NCBI RefSeq assembly: GCF_002897375.1
Contig: NZ_BFAG01000016.1
Span: 55,953 to 119,952 of the forward strand
Source: Deinococcus aerius
Lineage (GTDB): Bacteria > Deinococcota > Deinococci > Deinococcales > Deinococcaceae
Reading direction: 5' to 3'
Length of the DNA stretch: 64,000 nt
The position numbers were made by a program, and so were the translations under genes. Each line of letters starts with the position of its first letter. Within the stretch, counting starts at the first letter, position 1. A model generated the notes under the pieces. The model did no database searches, was not told the DNA's origin, and saw only the letters and a list, made by a program, of their open reading frames with translations. Shown here piece after piece: positions 1 to 19,575 of this stretch.

Positions 1-1604
<1,604 letters not shown>

Positions 1605-1608
<4 letters not shown>

Positions 1609-1931
1609 AGCCCGTACTTCACTTTCATCGCCTGATACCGCTCGAACACATGCTCGTCGATCTCCCCCAGCGGCAGGGCGTCCAGCAGCGGCACCAGCCG
1701 CTCGCGCAACACGTCGCCCCGCGCCATCCATTGAAAGTAGCTCCGCCCACCGTGGTGGTACGGCCCGTAAAGCCGCGAGCCGGGGCACCACGCGAGGAGC
1801 CGCCCGAACAGCCGCTCATGCCGAAGGTGCATCCTCACCGTCACCTGGGGCTGTTTGCCATCACCCCCGAAATGTCCCTCGCCGATCAGGACGCCTAGCA
1901 GAACGCCAGTTTCAAATGCTGAAGGCTCCAA
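1605..1931 (-). CDS. Small protein with a single LAGLIDADG-like motif
   Basis: 108 aa. The start is a TTG with a strong ribosome site (AGGAGG, six bases upstream), and the stop overlaps the rsmG GTG, so it is translated as part of the operon. Residues 10-22 read [17 protein letters not shown], closely resembling the P1 helix of LAGLIDADG homing endonucleases, with an acidic residue in the metal position (E in GEG). Only one motif is visible, so an endonuclease would have to act as a dimer. I do not know its function; a non-nuclease DNA-binding role is equally possible. Its conservation in this cluster should be tested. Confidence 0.8.
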
Positions 1932-1956
1932 GACTCTCCTCCTGTTTCACCGTCAA

Positions 1957-1970
1957 GTTTCTCGTGAAAC
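1957..1970. promoter_or_regulatory. parS-like ParB-binding site A
   Basis: GTTTCTCGTGAAAC, one mismatch from the general bacterial parS core GTTTCACGTGAAAC. It lies in the mnmG to LAGLIDADG-like intergenic gap, about 1.8 kb from parB. Confidence 0.75.
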
Positions 1971-2011
1971 GGGAGGGGCGTCAAGGCGGGAGAGACCCTA
2001 TTGTTTCACCG

Positions 2012-3820
<1,809 letters not shown>

Positions 3821-3988
3821 CTCAGCCGGAAGTGTACCAATGGGGGAGGGGCCGCTACTCCGTTCAGGGTCACGGTGGGAAGGACGCCGCTGCATACGCG
3901 CTCACCCTGTCCCACATCCTTCCCGGAGGCAAAGGCACGGGAACAGAGCCGCACCCCGCCGCACCGGTTGGCCGAGCGGCTAGAATGC

Positions 3989-4002
3989 CTAACGAGCGTT
4001 AG
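3989..4002. promoter_or_regulatory. TetR-family operator upstream of the oxoacid dehydrogenase operon
   Basis: A perfect 14-bp palindrome, CTAACGAGCGTTAG, follows a -10-like TAGAAT (3981-3986) and precedes the E1 alpha start by 62 bases. Its form CNAACGNNCGTTNG is the type bound by TetR-family repressors of acyl-CoA and aromatic catabolism in the related Thermus (from memory, PaaR). Its position over the likely transcription start suggests repression of this operon. No TetR gene is in the window. Confidence 0.6.
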
Positions 4003-4064
4003 CCAGATAGTCAGGCAGCGGCTGCCTCCCGGCAGGGTGCTGCCTCCCGCTCAGGAGGCCCCTC

Positions 4065-6193
<2,129 letters not shown>

Positions 6194-6203
6194 CCCCCAC
6201 CCG

Positions 6204-6437
6204 ATGAAGCCCGACCTCCTGCGCCCCCTGCTCGGCATCCTCGGCCTCGCCATCGGCTTCGGCGTGTACCCCCTCGCGGAGAGTGCGCCGCAGCCCTGGC
6301 CGCACGTGCTGATCGGCGGCATGTTCGTGGCGCTGGGGCTGGCCGCCTGGTTCTACGCGCGTGGTGAACGCTGGATTCAGGCCCTCGGTGTGCTGCTGAT
6401 GCTGTACGGCGTGGCCCGGATGCTGTTCCTGCGCTGA
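6204..6437 (+). CDS. Small three-helix membrane protein in the oxoacid dehydrogenase operon
   Basis: 77 aa, with hydrophobic segments at about residues 5-25, 34-50 and 57-75, a short loop rich in proline and tryptophan, and basic residues at the ends. It starts 10 bases after E1 beta and ends 28 bases before E2, so it is co-transcribed with the dehydrogenase subunits. No family is recognised. It might reflect a membrane-linked role or simply be carried in the operon. Confidence 0.75.
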   Translation: MKPDLLRPLLGILGLAIGFGVYPLAESAPQPWPHVLIGGMFVALGLAAWFYARGERWIQALGVLLMLYGVARMLFLR

Positions 6438-6465
6438 TATTCAACTTCCCAGACGAGGTTTTCCC

Positions 6466-8037
<1,572 letters not shown>

Positions 8038-8045
8038 GAGCACTC

Positions 8046-8091
8046 AGCGATCAGCAGTCAGCGAGGTACTGAAGGCTGACTGCTGATCGCT
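8046..8091. repeat. Hairpin repeat, copy 1 (perfect 17-bp stem)
   Basis: AGCGATCAGCAGTCAGC (8046-8062) pairs perfectly with 8075-8091 around a 12-base loop, directly after the E2 stop. The following TTCTTATCC is only weakly U-rich. It belongs to a family with further copies at 19477-19534 and about 44969-45018, built on CAGC/GCTG heptads. It probably ends or protects the operon transcript. Confidence 0.75.
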
Positions 8092-8195
8092 TCTTATCCC
8101 CCGGGTCATGGGGCCGTCAGCTTGACCCGCTAGTGTACCTGCTGACGGGACCCGGGCTCCCCTGCCCGCCCGCCGATTGGATTACAGTGACCGTG

Positions 8196-8621
8196 ATGAA
8201 CCGCGCCCTCGCCCTGCTGACGCTGCTCGCCCTCGCCACCCCGGCGCAGGCCCTGAAGCTGATCGTCTGGGACCGCGAACTCCAGACCAAGCTGGGGTAC
8301 GGCGAGACGAGCGGGGACCGGATGGTGGTCCAGCTCGTGCGGGACTACAGCGGCCCAGTCTACGTCCTGTTCTCCCGCGACGACGACGAAAAGGCCCAGG
8401 GGCTGTATCCCAGCCTGAAAGGCCGTTATGACGGCGCCCTCAAGGGCGGACAACTGACCCTGGACGCACCCAACGGGACCGTGACCCTGGCCCGCTTCCT
8501 GACGGGTCTCGGGCTGACCCTGCAATCGCAGGCGGCGGGACAGGCCCTGAGCCTGCCCGGGCTGCGCGCGGTGCCGGAAAAAGCCAAGCTGACTGAGCCC
8601 AAAGACCAAGGAGACCGCTGA
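8196..8621 (+). CDS. Secreted hypothetical protein preceding a two-component system
   Basis: 141 aa. The first 21 residues ([19 protein letters not shown]) form a clear signal peptide with an AQA cleavage site. The mature part is a small, mostly polar protein with no motif I recognise. The stop is immediately followed by the response-regulator ATG, so the three genes form an operon; a sensor accessory or regulated envelope protein is plausible. I choose the ATG that opens the signal peptide rather than an upstream in-frame start. Confidence 0.75.
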   Translation: MNRALALLTLLALATPAQALKLIVWDRELQTKLGYGETSGDRMVVQLVRDYSGPVYVLFSRDDDEKAQGLYPSLKGRYDGALKGGQLTLDAPNGTVTLARFLTGLGLTLQSQAAGQALSLPGLRAVPEKAKLTEPKDQGDR

Positions 8622-9278
8622 ATGCTGGCACAGATTCTGGTGGTGGAGGACGATCCCCACCTCGGACCACTGCTCAAGGAGTACCTGTCGGCCGACTACC
8701 TCGTGGAGCACGCCTCCACCCTCAAGGAGGCGCAGGCGTGGCTGGGGACCCACTCGCCGCAACGCCTGCTCGACCTGAACCTGCCCGACGGGGACGGGCT
8801 GGACCTCGTGCAGGCGTTGCGGCAGTATTCCAGCACGCCGGTCCTGGTGCTGTCGGCCAGAAGTGGCGTGCAGGAACGGGTGGCGGGCCTCAACGCGGGC
8901 GCGGACGACTACCTCACCAAGCCCTTCGCCATGCCGGAACTCGACGCACGGATCACGGCCCTGCTGCGCCGCACGGCGGCCGGGACGGGCGTGAACCTGG
9001 GCAACACCAGCCTCTCGACGAGCAGCCTGCTCCTCACGGTGAACGACAAGAACGTGAACCTCACCGAGCATGAGGCGCGCATCCTGGAACTCATGATGCG
9101 GACACCCGAGCGGGTCTTCTCGCGGGCGGACATCGAGTCGCACCTGTACGGCTGGGAGACGCCCAACAGCAACTCGGTCGAGGTGCGGATTTCGCAGCTT
9201 CGCAAGAAGCTGGAGCAGGCCGCCTCCGACCTGCGGATCCGCACCATCCGCAATGTCGGGTATGTCCTGCAAACCTGA
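8622..9278 (+). CDS. OmpR-family response regulator
   Basis: 218 aa. The receiver domain (1-115) has the acidic pair D10-D11, phospho-acceptor Asp51 in LLDLNLPDG, a conserved Ser in VLSARSG and Lys in YLTKPF. A winged-helix DNA-binding domain fills residues 125-218 (ending in [10 protein letters not shown]). It is presumably phosphorylated by the histidine kinase encoded 95 bases downstream. The target genes are not known. Confidence 0.92.
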   Translation: MLAQILVVEDDPHLGPLLKEYLSADYLVEHASTLKEAQAWLGTHSPQRLLDLNLPDGDGLDLVQALRQYSSTPVLVLSARSGVQERVAGLNAGADDYLTKPFAMPELDARITALLRRTAAGTGVNLGNTSLSTSSLLLTVNDKNVNLTEHEARILELMMRTPERVFSRADIESHLYGWETPNSNSVEVRISQLRKKLEQAASDLRIRTIRNVGYVLQT

Positions 9279-9301
9279 CCTCTTCCCCCTACACTCCGCC
9301 T

Positions 9302-9376
9302 ATGCCCGCCTCCACGACCCATCCCGCGCCCTGCCGCCGGGGTGGGCCGCAGCCTTCTGAGGGGAAGGGCGCTTGA
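9302..9376 (+). CDS. Possible 24-codon leader peptide coupled to the histidine kinase
   Basis: An ATG at 9302 opens a 24-codon frame whose TGA overlaps the kinase TTG start (TTGA). It is rich in Pro, Gly and basic residues and resembles no known protein. Translation of it could deliver ribosomes to the weak TTG start. This is an inference from layout; there is no clear ribosome site before the ATG. Confidence 0.25.
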   Translation: MPASTTHPAPCRRGGPQPSEGKGA

Positions 9377-10737
9377 CCCGGCCCGCCCCCCTCAGGAGCG
9401 CGCGGGTGGCCTGGCGCCACAGCCTGCGTTTCCGGCTGGCGCTGGTGTACACCCTCGTCGCCCTGGCCCTGATTACCGTGATCGGGCTGGGCGTGATGAC
9501 CCTGCTGCTGCGGCAGATGGACGCGCAGTTCCAGACCCGGCTGGACGAGCGCGCCGACACCCTGGCGGAGGCGTGGCTGGGCGGTCAGCAGGGCCTGGGG
9601 AAAACGCCGGGCGGCGCGGGCACCTACACGATGATCGTGGACGAGGACGGGCAGGTGCTCGCCGCCACCCCCAGCCTGCGGCAGTACGAGAAGGCCCCCT
9701 TCCCCTTCGAGGGCCAGCGGACGGTGCAGCTCGGGGGGTCCTCCGCCCGCACCGCCACCCGCAAGCTGGGGGGCTTCGGGACCCTGTGGGTGGCGCTGCC
9801 GGAGGACGACCTGGTGGCCGCCCGCCAGAGCGCGACGAACGCGCTGCTCCTCGCGCTGCTCGTCACCCCGGTCCTGATGCTGGTCGTGGGGTGGGGGGTG
9901 GGCCGCCGGGCGCTCGCGGGCCTGGGGGAGGCCGCCGACCTCGCCGACCACATCGACCCCACCCGCAGCGTCGCCACGCTGCCCCTCCCGGCGCGCGAGG
10001 ACGAGGTTCACCGCCTGCTCGCGGCCCTCAACCGCCTGCTCGTCCGCATCGAGGCGGTGCAGGCGCGCGAGAAGCAACTGCTGGGGCAGATCGTCCACGA
10101 GCTCGGCGCCCCGCTGACAGTCCTCAAGGCCAGCCTCGCGCGGGCCGCCGACCGCACCCGCGACCCCGAGGTGGTGCGCGCCGCCCTCGTGACGGACGAA
10201 CTCACCTTCACCACCCAGGACCTGATGCAACTCGCTCGGGGACACCTGGAGATGAAGGTGGCTTGGCACTTCATCCCGGCGTCGGCGCTGCGCGGGCGAC
10301 TCGACCGGCTGGTGCCGGGCACCTCTTTTGCCGGGGACTGGGGCGGGATGCTGCTGTGCGACCCCGACCGGCTGACCCAGGCCCTCCGCAACCTGCTCGC
10401 CAACGCCCGCCGCGCCGCCGGGCCGGAGGGGACGGTCAGCCTGACCCTGGAGGAAACCGCCGACCACGTCACCTTCACCGTGCGCGACAGCGGCCCCGGC
10501 CTGCCCCCGGAACTCGGCGAGCGGATCTTCGAGCCCTTCGTGAGCGGCAGCGGCTCCAGCGGCCTGGGCCTGAGCGTGGCCCGGCAGATCGCCGCGCTGC
10601 ACGGCGGCACCCTGACGGCCGGAAATGCCCCGGGCGGCGGGGCCCAGTTCGTCCTCACCCTCCCCGGCGTGGCCCTGGGCGACGAGGAGGACGAGGAGCC
10701 CGCCGGGCAACCGGGGACGGCCCTCTCCGCCCCGTAG
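9373..10737 (+). CDS. Sensor histidine kinase
   Basis: 454 aa. Membrane helices lie near residues 22-48 and 155-175, enclosing an extracytoplasmic sensor region. A HAMP-like segment follows, then the dimerisation domain with His242 (VHELGAPLT) and an HATPase domain with N box (NLLANARRA), DSGPGLP and a Gly-rich [10 protein letters not shown] lid. It should phosphorylate the regulator encoded upstream. The start is a TTG behind GAGGGGAAGGG; a GTG twelve codons in is an alternative. Confidence 0.9.
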   Translation: MTRPAPLRSARVAWRHSLRFRLALVYTLVALALITVIGLGVMTLLLRQMDAQFQTRLDERADTLAEAWLGGQQGLGKTPGGAGTYTMIVDEDGQVLAATPSLRQYEKAPFPFEGQRTVQLGGSSARTATRKLGGFGTLWVALPEDDLVAARQSATNALLLALLVTPVLMLVVGWGVGRRALAGLGEAADLADHIDPTRSVATLPLPAREDEVHRLLAALNRLLVRIEAVQAREKQLLGQIVHELGAPLTVLKASLARAADRTRDPEVVRAALVTDELTFTTQDLMQLARGHLEMKVAWHFIPASALRGRLDRLVPGTSFAGDWGGMLLCDPDRLTQALRNLLANARRAAGPEGTVSLTLEETADHVTFTVRDSGPGLPPELGERIFEPFVSGSGSSGLGLSVARQIAALHGGTLTAGNAPGGGAQFVLTLPGVALGDEEDEEPAGQPGTALSAP

Positions 10738-10813
10738 GCCCGCTTCCGGGCCTGCCGGGGGCACATCACGAAAATCCCCGGAGCCTGGACCGGACCCCCG
10801 TTATCCTGGCGCG

Positions 10814-11890
10814 GTGACCCCCACCCTCGACCGCACGGAACTCCACGCGCTGCTCACCCTGCGCTTCACCCCCCATCTGGGTCCGCGGCGCACCGAGCAC
10901 CTGCGGCGACACTTCGGGAGTGCGGGGGCGGCCCTGAGCGCCCCCCTGACGGCCCTGCGCGATGTGCCGGGCCTCGATGCCCGGTCGGTGGCGGGGGTCG
11001 GGACCGCGGGGCCCCGCGAGCAGGCGGAGGCGGAACTCGCCAAGGCGGCCCGGGAGGGGGTGACGCTGCTGGGGCGGGGGTTGGAGGGTTATCCCGACGC
11101 GCTGGAGGCCCTGGGGGACCCGCCCGCGGTCCTGTGGGTACGGGGCGACCTCCCCGAGTTCCCGGTCGTGCCGCGCGCCGTGGGCATCGTGGGCACGCGC
11201 GGCGCCAGCCCGCACGCCCTGGGCCTGACGCGCCGACTCGCTGCCGACCTGGCGCGGGCGGGGGTCACGGTCGTCAGCGGGCTCGCGCGGGGCGTGGACA
11301 CTGCCGCGCACGAGGCGAGCGTGGACGCCGGGGGGATCAGCGTGGCGGTGCTGGGCAGCGCGGTGAACATGATCTACCCCAGTGAAAACGCGGGCCTGGC
11401 CCGCCGCCTCACCCTGGTCAGCGAGTACCCGCTGGACACCGGCCCCGCGCAACACCACTTTCCCACCCGTAACCGCATCATCGCGGCCCTCTCCAGCGCG
11501 ACAGTGGTGGTGGAGGGCGAGCTCAAAAGCGGCTCGCTGATCACCGCCACCCATGCCCTGGAGTGCGGGCGCACCGTCTTCGCGGTGCCGGGCCGGGCGG
11601 GGGACCCCCGCGCCGCCGGGCCCCACCGCCTGCTGCGCGAGGGGGCCGTGCTGACCGAGACGGCGGGGGACATCCTGGACGAGCTGGGGTGGGGGGACGC
11701 GCCCGCCGCGCCCCTCCCCGACCTCCCGCCCGAGCAGGCCCGCGTCCACGCCGCGCTGACCACGCCCGCGACGCTCGACGACCTGCAAGGCGCGACCGGC
11801 CTCGCGCTGCCCGACCTCCAGACCGCCCTGGTGATGCTGCAACTGATGGGCCTGGCGGAGGAGGTCGGCGGGCGCTGGGCGAGGCGGTAG
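10814..11890 (+). CDS. dprA: DNA-processing protein DprA
   Basis: 358 aa from a GTG start. The central Rossmann-like domain carries [28 protein letters not shown] and NRIIAALS, diagnostic of DprA/Smf. A helix-hairpin-helix-like region precedes it, and a C-terminal winged-helix (DML1-like) domain is at about 295-358. DprA protects incoming single strands and loads RecA in natural transformation, which fits the known competence of deinococci. It stands alone between the two-component genes and small hypotheticals. Confidence 0.93.
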   Translation: MTPTLDRTELHALLTLRFTPHLGPRRTEHLRRHFGSAGAALSAPLTALRDVPGLDARSVAGVGTAGPREQAEAELAKAAREGVTLLGRGLEGYPDALEALGDPPAVLWVRGDLPEFPVVPRAVGIVGTRGASPHALGLTRRLAADLARAGVTVVSGLARGVDTAAHEASVDAGGISVAVLGSAVNMIYPSENAGLARRLTLVSEYPLDTGPAQHHFPTRNRIIAALSSATVVVEGELKSGSLITATHALECGRTVFAVPGRAGDPRAAGPHRLLREGAVLTETAGDILDELGWGDAPAAPLPDLPPEQARVHAALTTPATLDDLQGATGLALPDLQTALVMLQLMGLAEEVGGRWARR

Positions 11891-11959
11891 GCACAAGCTA
11901 AAGAGCACGCCGCGCCCCTCCTCACGCGGCCCGGCCTCCCGCCCCGCTACGGTTGGCCC

Positions 11960-12214
11960 ATGGACAGGGACTTCACGATGGTGCTGCCCGGGGGCCGCGT
12001 TCCGGCCCGCTTCGTCACCCTGGAGGACGGGACTCCCGGGGTCGAGGTGGAGGGGGTACGCTTTCCCCACGTCACCGACGAGGTGCCCCACGGCATCCGG
12101 GGAAACGGTGACGATCAGCGCCGGGTGCTGGACGGCCTGCGCGGGCGCTTCAGGATCACGTCCGACTCCCCGATCCTCGCCTTCGAGGTGGGGGAGGAAG
12201 GTTCCGGCCACTGA
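11960..12214 (+). CDS. Hypothetical protein, 84 aa
   Basis: A small acidic soluble protein with no signal peptide or membrane segment; the first half looks like short beta strands. No family recognised. It lies 33 bases upstream of another small gene on the same strand, suggesting co-transcription. Coding confidence comes from frame length, base use like its neighbours, and spacing. Confidence 0.55.
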   Translation: MDRDFTMVLPGGRVPARFVTLEDGTPGVEVEGVRFPHVTDEVPHGIRGNGDDQRRVLDGLRGRFRITSDSPILAFEVGEEGSGH

Positions 12215-12246
12215 GCCCCGTGCCCTCCAAGAGGGGAGAGGAGCCC

Positions 12247-12522
12247 ATGCCCCTGACCGATGCTGAGGCGAAGGTCCTCCGCGGGATGCGGGAGGGTGCC
12301 GAACTCGCCCTCCACCTGCGCCAGACCGGGCGCGGCCCGTACTACACGCTGGGGGGAAGAAGGCTCAGCGTCGTCACCTTCAAAGCGTTGGAGGGCCGAA
12401 AGCTGATCGCCCGGGAGAGCGGTGGGCAGACGAAAGCCGTCTACACCCTGACCCGGGCCGGGGAGGAGGCGCTGGCCGACTGGGAGGCCACCCGGGCGCC
12501 TAACCGCCTTCTGTTGCCGTAA
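12247..12522 (+). CDS. Hypothetical small winged-helix-like protein
   Basis: 91 aa. I start at the ATG behind GAGGGGAGAGGAG rather than an upstream in-frame GTG. The pattern (LTDAEAKVLRGM, then ALEGRKLIARES and a YTLTRAGEEAL wing) resembles the winged-helix fold of MarR/PadR-type proteins, so a DNA-binding role is possible but unproven. It follows the 84-aa gene closely. Confidence 0.6.
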   Translation: MPLTDAEAKVLRGMREGAELALHLRQTGRGPYYTLGGRRLSVVTFKALEGRKLIARESGGQTKAVYTLTRAGEEALADWEATRAPNRLLLP

Positions 12523-12545
12523 GCCGTTCGGGCAGGGCCAGCGCC

Positions 12546-12815
12546 TCAAAGGTCGCTGGTGCCCGTCACTCCCCCTGTATCACCGGAGACTAGGCCCTCG
12601 CCACTCTCGGCCTCAGCCGCTCCGCCCTCCTGCCCAGGACTTTCCCCGCTGCCGTCCGCATTCCCGGACACGTCGTAGGTTTCGGGCGGGGCCCCCGCGG
12701 CAGAGACACCGTCGATGCTCCCGGCCTCTCCCGGCACTCCCGCCTGATCGGGCGTGTCCTCGGTGATCCCGCTCATGCCACCCGTGGCGGCGCCGCCGTC
12801 GTCATTGCCTGTCAT
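12546..12815 (-). CDS. Acidic, low-complexity Gly/Ser/Asp/Glu-rich protein
   Basis: 89 aa with almost no bulky hydrophobic residues and no Lys, Arg, Cys or Trp; it should be intrinsically disordered and strongly acidic. A good ribosome site (GAGGAGG four bases before ATG) supports translation. Hydrophilic acidic proteins of this kind recall desiccation-tolerance hydrophilins, but that is a guess from composition only. Confidence 0.6.
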   Translation of the reverse strand: MTGNDDGGAATGGMSGITEDTPDQAGVPGEAGSIDGVSAAGAPPETYDVSGNADGSGESPGQEGGAAEAESGEGLVSGDTGGVTGTSDL

Positions 12816-12941
12816 GTTCCCTCCTCTGGCTCAGCCTCCACAGCTTAGGAAGTGCGAAGCCGGACGATGGCGGGAGGGATAGGGGACTTCGAGCCTGACG
12901 CGCGACCGGGAACTTGCTGAACGCAAAGGGCAGCCAGGGGG

Positions 12942-13793
12942 TCAGCGCGGCCATATTGTCAGGGGGAGGAGCGCGCCCCGCTCCGTTTTCAAAAGGTACT
13001 TGCCCGCGGGGGGCGCCTTGACCCGCAAGGCCAGCCCCGGAAACTCCCGCGCCTCTCCTGGCTGGAGGACGATCAGCATCAATTCGTCAGTGCAAATGGG
13101 AATTGACTCCCCCGGCTCCTCGGGCAACGGCTGCCCCCGGGAGGTCAGCACCCGAAGGGGCAAAAACCCACTACAGCCGTACGCAAAGGCAGCGGGACGG
13201 TCCAGCGTGTTTCTGACCTGCACCCGCAGCAGGCCTTCCAGCGGCTTCCCAGCCGTGATCTGGCCGCGCACCAGCAGTTTTTCCTCGAACTGCGGCTTCT
13301 CCTCCCGAGCGACGAGCAGGGCGCGTGGCACGCCCCATTCCCGCGCCAGCTCGTCCAGGTATGATCGGGGCGAGTCCACCACGACCCGGTTCAGCCCAAA
13401 GTCCACCACAGGCTGTGCGGAGGGCTGCTTTGCCGCGATCCGCCGCACGGCCTCCACCAGCGTCCGGGCACTGTAGCGGGCCGGGATGGCAACTGGCAGG
13501 GCTGGGAGGTTGAACGTCTCCCTTACGGCCACTGCCGCCTGCGCGGCCAGATTCGGGAACACAAGGAGGGGCACCGCGCGGGAATGTCCGTTCTGCCGCG
13601 GCTGGAGGACGAACCCCGCGAACCCAGGCACACGAGCCTGAATGTCGAGGAGAAGCTTCCATTCCGGCCCGTTGCTCGCCACCAGCATCGACGTTTCCGC
13701 CCCGGCGGGCGCAAGCAGACTGAGCAGGAGAGCGCACGCCACCCCCCGCCAGTGTCGCGTGCGGGAGGAGTGTTCAGCCATGCTGCGGCCCAT
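12942..13793 (-). CDS. Secreted hypothetical protein, 283 aa
   Basis: A signal peptide is visible at about residues 16-33 (GVACALLLSLLAPAGA), so the protein is exported. The C-terminal half reads like a beta-sandwich (GQITAGKPLEGLLRVQVRN, then a proline-rich PPAGKYLLKT end), similar in style to BsuPI/inhibitor-like domains. No enzyme motif is seen. The start could also be the ATG at 13781. It overlaps the end of the upstream 98-aa gene by about 20 bases. Confidence 0.7.
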   Translation of the reverse strand: MGRSMAEHSSRTRHWRGVACALLLSLLAPAGAETSMLVASNGPEWKLLLDIQARVPGFAGFVLQPRQNGHSRAVPLLVFPNLAAQAAVAVRETFNLPALPVAIPARYSARTLVEAVRRIAAKQPSAQPVVDFGLNRVVVDSPRSYLDELAREWGVPRALLVAREEKPQFEEKLLVRGQITAGKPLEGLLRVQVRNTLDRPAAFAYGCSGFLPLRVLTSRGQPLPEEPGESIPICTDELMLIVLQPGEAREFPGLALRVKAPPAGKYLLKTERGALLPLTIWPR

Positions 13794-14070
13794 AGTCCTT
13801 TTCCACGTCCACCCGCGGGGGGCCGGGCAGCGTCACACCTTCCCGGGTCTCATCGAGCAGGTCCGGGAGCGGCGTCCGCAGGCCCACCCGGAGGGCCCCC
13901 TCCTGCCCGGAAACCCCGTCCAGACCGGGATCGAGGGTCAGGCCCCAGCCGCCACCGGGCCAGTCCACCCGGACCTCCAACGTTTCCCCCCGGGCCAGCG
14001 CGGCGACCTCCAGATCGTCGAGCCGAACGCGGACCTTCCCCGACGTGAACCGCACCTTCATGTGCCCCAC
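13774..14070 (-). CDS. Hypothetical protein resembling the DUF7009 family
   Basis: 98 aa. The opening (MKVRFTSGKVRVRLDDLEVAAL, read from the second Met at 14061) matches the pattern of small proteins whose first strand is followed by R-L-R-L and a short helix, as in DUF7009; this is a tentative call from memory. It overlaps the downstream secreted-protein gene, implying a two-gene unit. Its 5' end lies 37 bases from the divergent epimerase gene. Confidence 0.55.
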   Translation of the reverse strand: MGHMKVRFTSGKVRVRLDDLEVAALARGETLEVRVDWPGGGWGLTLDPGLDGVSGQEGALRVGLRTPLPDLLDETREGVTLPGPPRVDVEKDYGPQHG

Positions 14071-14107
14071 TCTAGGCGCGCCGTCCGGTCACGTGGGATG
14101 CTGCGGC

Positions 14108-15103
14108 ATGACCGGGAAAAAATTGAACGTGCTCGTGCTGGGCGGAACGCAGTTTGTGGGGCGGCACATCGTGGAGGCGCTGCTGGCGGAGGGGCACCGG
14201 GTCGCCGTGCTCACCCGTGGCCGCACCCCCGACGAGCTGCCCCAGACGGTCGAGCGCCTGAAGGGGGACCGCGACGAGGGCGCGGCGGGCCTGGCGGCGC
14301 TGGAGGGCCGCACCTGGGACGCCTGCGTGGACGTGAGCGGCTACACGCCGAGGCAGGTGCGCGCGAGTGCTGAAGAGCTGCGGGATCGGGTGGGGCGCTA
14401 CGTCTTCGTCAGCACCGTGAGCGTCTACGCCGAGCAAGGCCGCCACCCCATTCGGGAGGACGACCCCCTGCTGCCCGAGGCCGCCGAGGACGTGACCGAG
14501 GTGACGGGCGAGACGTACGGCCCCCTCAAGGTGACCTGCGAGCGAATCGTGGGGGAGGTCTTCGGCGAGCGCGCGACCATCCTGCGCCCGCAGATCGTGG
14601 CGGGGCCATACGACCCCACCGGGCGCTACACGTACTGGGTGGACCGGGTGGCGGCGGGTGGGGACTTCCTCGCCCCCGGCGACGGCTCCGACTTCATCCA
14701 GGTCATCGACGCCCGCGACCTCGCGCGCTTCACGGTCAGGGTGCTGGAGGAGGATATCCCCGGCGTCTTCAACCTCGCGGGTCCCCGGCTGAGCTGGCGG
14801 GAGTTCCTGAACCTGGCGCGGGAGGCGACGGGATCGGACGCCCACGCGGTCTGGGTGGACGAGGCGACGCTGGAGGCGCAGGGCGTGGGCTGGCGCGAGT
14901 TGCCCGCCTGGGTTCCGGCGGGAGGCGAGCAGGGCGGGCTGATGGACGTGAGCAGCGAGCGGGCGCGGGCGGCGGGCCTGACCCACACCGACCCCCTGAC
15001 GACGGCCCGGGACACCCGCATGTGGAGCGCAAACACGCCGCAAAAGCTCTTCCTGACCCCCGGGCGGGAGGCGGAGGTGCTGGCCTCCACCCGCCGGGGC
15101 TGA
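14108..15103 (+). CDS. NAD-dependent epimerase/dehydratase (extended SDR family)
   Basis: 331 aa. The N-terminal NAD(P) motif is VLVLGGTQFVGRHIV (GxxxFxG), and the body follows the pattern of single-domain extended SDR enzymes related to CSP41-like plant proteins (FVSTVSVYAEQG, then ETYGPLK where Y-x-x-x-K supplies the active-site pair). The substrate is unknown; a sugar nucleotide is likely for the family. The ATG is preceded by a weak ribosome site. It reads toward dnaA and ends about 100 bases before it. Confidence 0.8.
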   Translation: MTGKKLNVLVLGGTQFVGRHIVEALLAEGHRVAVLTRGRTPDELPQTVERLKGDRDEGAAGLAALEGRTWDACVDVSGYTPRQVRASAEELRDRVGRYVFVSTVSVYAEQGRHPIREDDPLLPEAAEDVTEVTGETYGPLKVTCERIVGEVFGERATILRPQIVAGPYDPTGRYTYWVDRVAAGGDFLAPGDGSDFIQVIDARDLARFTVRVLEEDIPGVFNLAGPRLSWREFLNLAREATGSDAHAVWVDEATLEAQGVGWRELPAWVPAGGEQGGLMDVSSERARAAGLTHTDPLTTARDTRMWSANTPQKLFLTPGREAEVLASTRRG

Positions 15104-15118
15104 GTCTTCCCCTCTCGC

Positions 15119-15136
15119 CTCTCTCCCGGGAGAGAG
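15119..15136. promoter_or_regulatory. 18-bp palindrome upstream of dnaA
   Basis: CTCTCTCCCGGGAGAGAG is a perfect palindrome with no loop. It lies 16 bases upstream of a -10-like TATGCT (15152-15157), so it could be a protein-binding site controlling dnaA. Sequences of this kind also occur as generic repeats, so function is uncertain. Confidence 0.35.
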
Positions 15137-15200
15137 AACGGGAGGGGGTGGTATGCTGGCCCCGAAAGTCCGAGTGGGCAAGACCTAGGGGAGGTGCGCC

Positions 15201-18041
<2,841 letters not shown>

Positions 18042-18096
18042 GGGGGCAGTGGAGGGCAAGGAGGGGCATGTCCGGCGCCTACCCTCCCCGGCTTAG

Positions 18097-19470
<1,374 letters not shown>

Positions 19471-19476
19471 GAAGCG

Positions 19477-19534
19477 GTCAGCCGTCAGCGATCAGCTTTC
19501 AGAAGGTGCTGGCGGCTGATCGCTGATTGCTGAC
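19477..19534. repeat. Hairpin repeat, copy 2 (20-bp stem, 18 paired)
   Basis: Arm 19477-19496 pairs with 19515-19534 at 18 of 20 positions around an 18-base loop, in the eno-pyk gap, starting seven bases after the eno stop. It shares the CAGCGATCAGC core with copy 1. No U-tract follows, so it may act as a stabiliser or partial terminator. Confidence 0.7.
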
Positions 19535-19575
19535 GGTTCTGGAAGAGATTCCAACACGGAAAGCAAGGACCCGAT

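Noticed and set aside
12942..13793. BsuPI-domain protease-inhibitor assignment
   Set aside because: Resemblance is only in general beta-sandwich style, so the gene is left as hypothetical.
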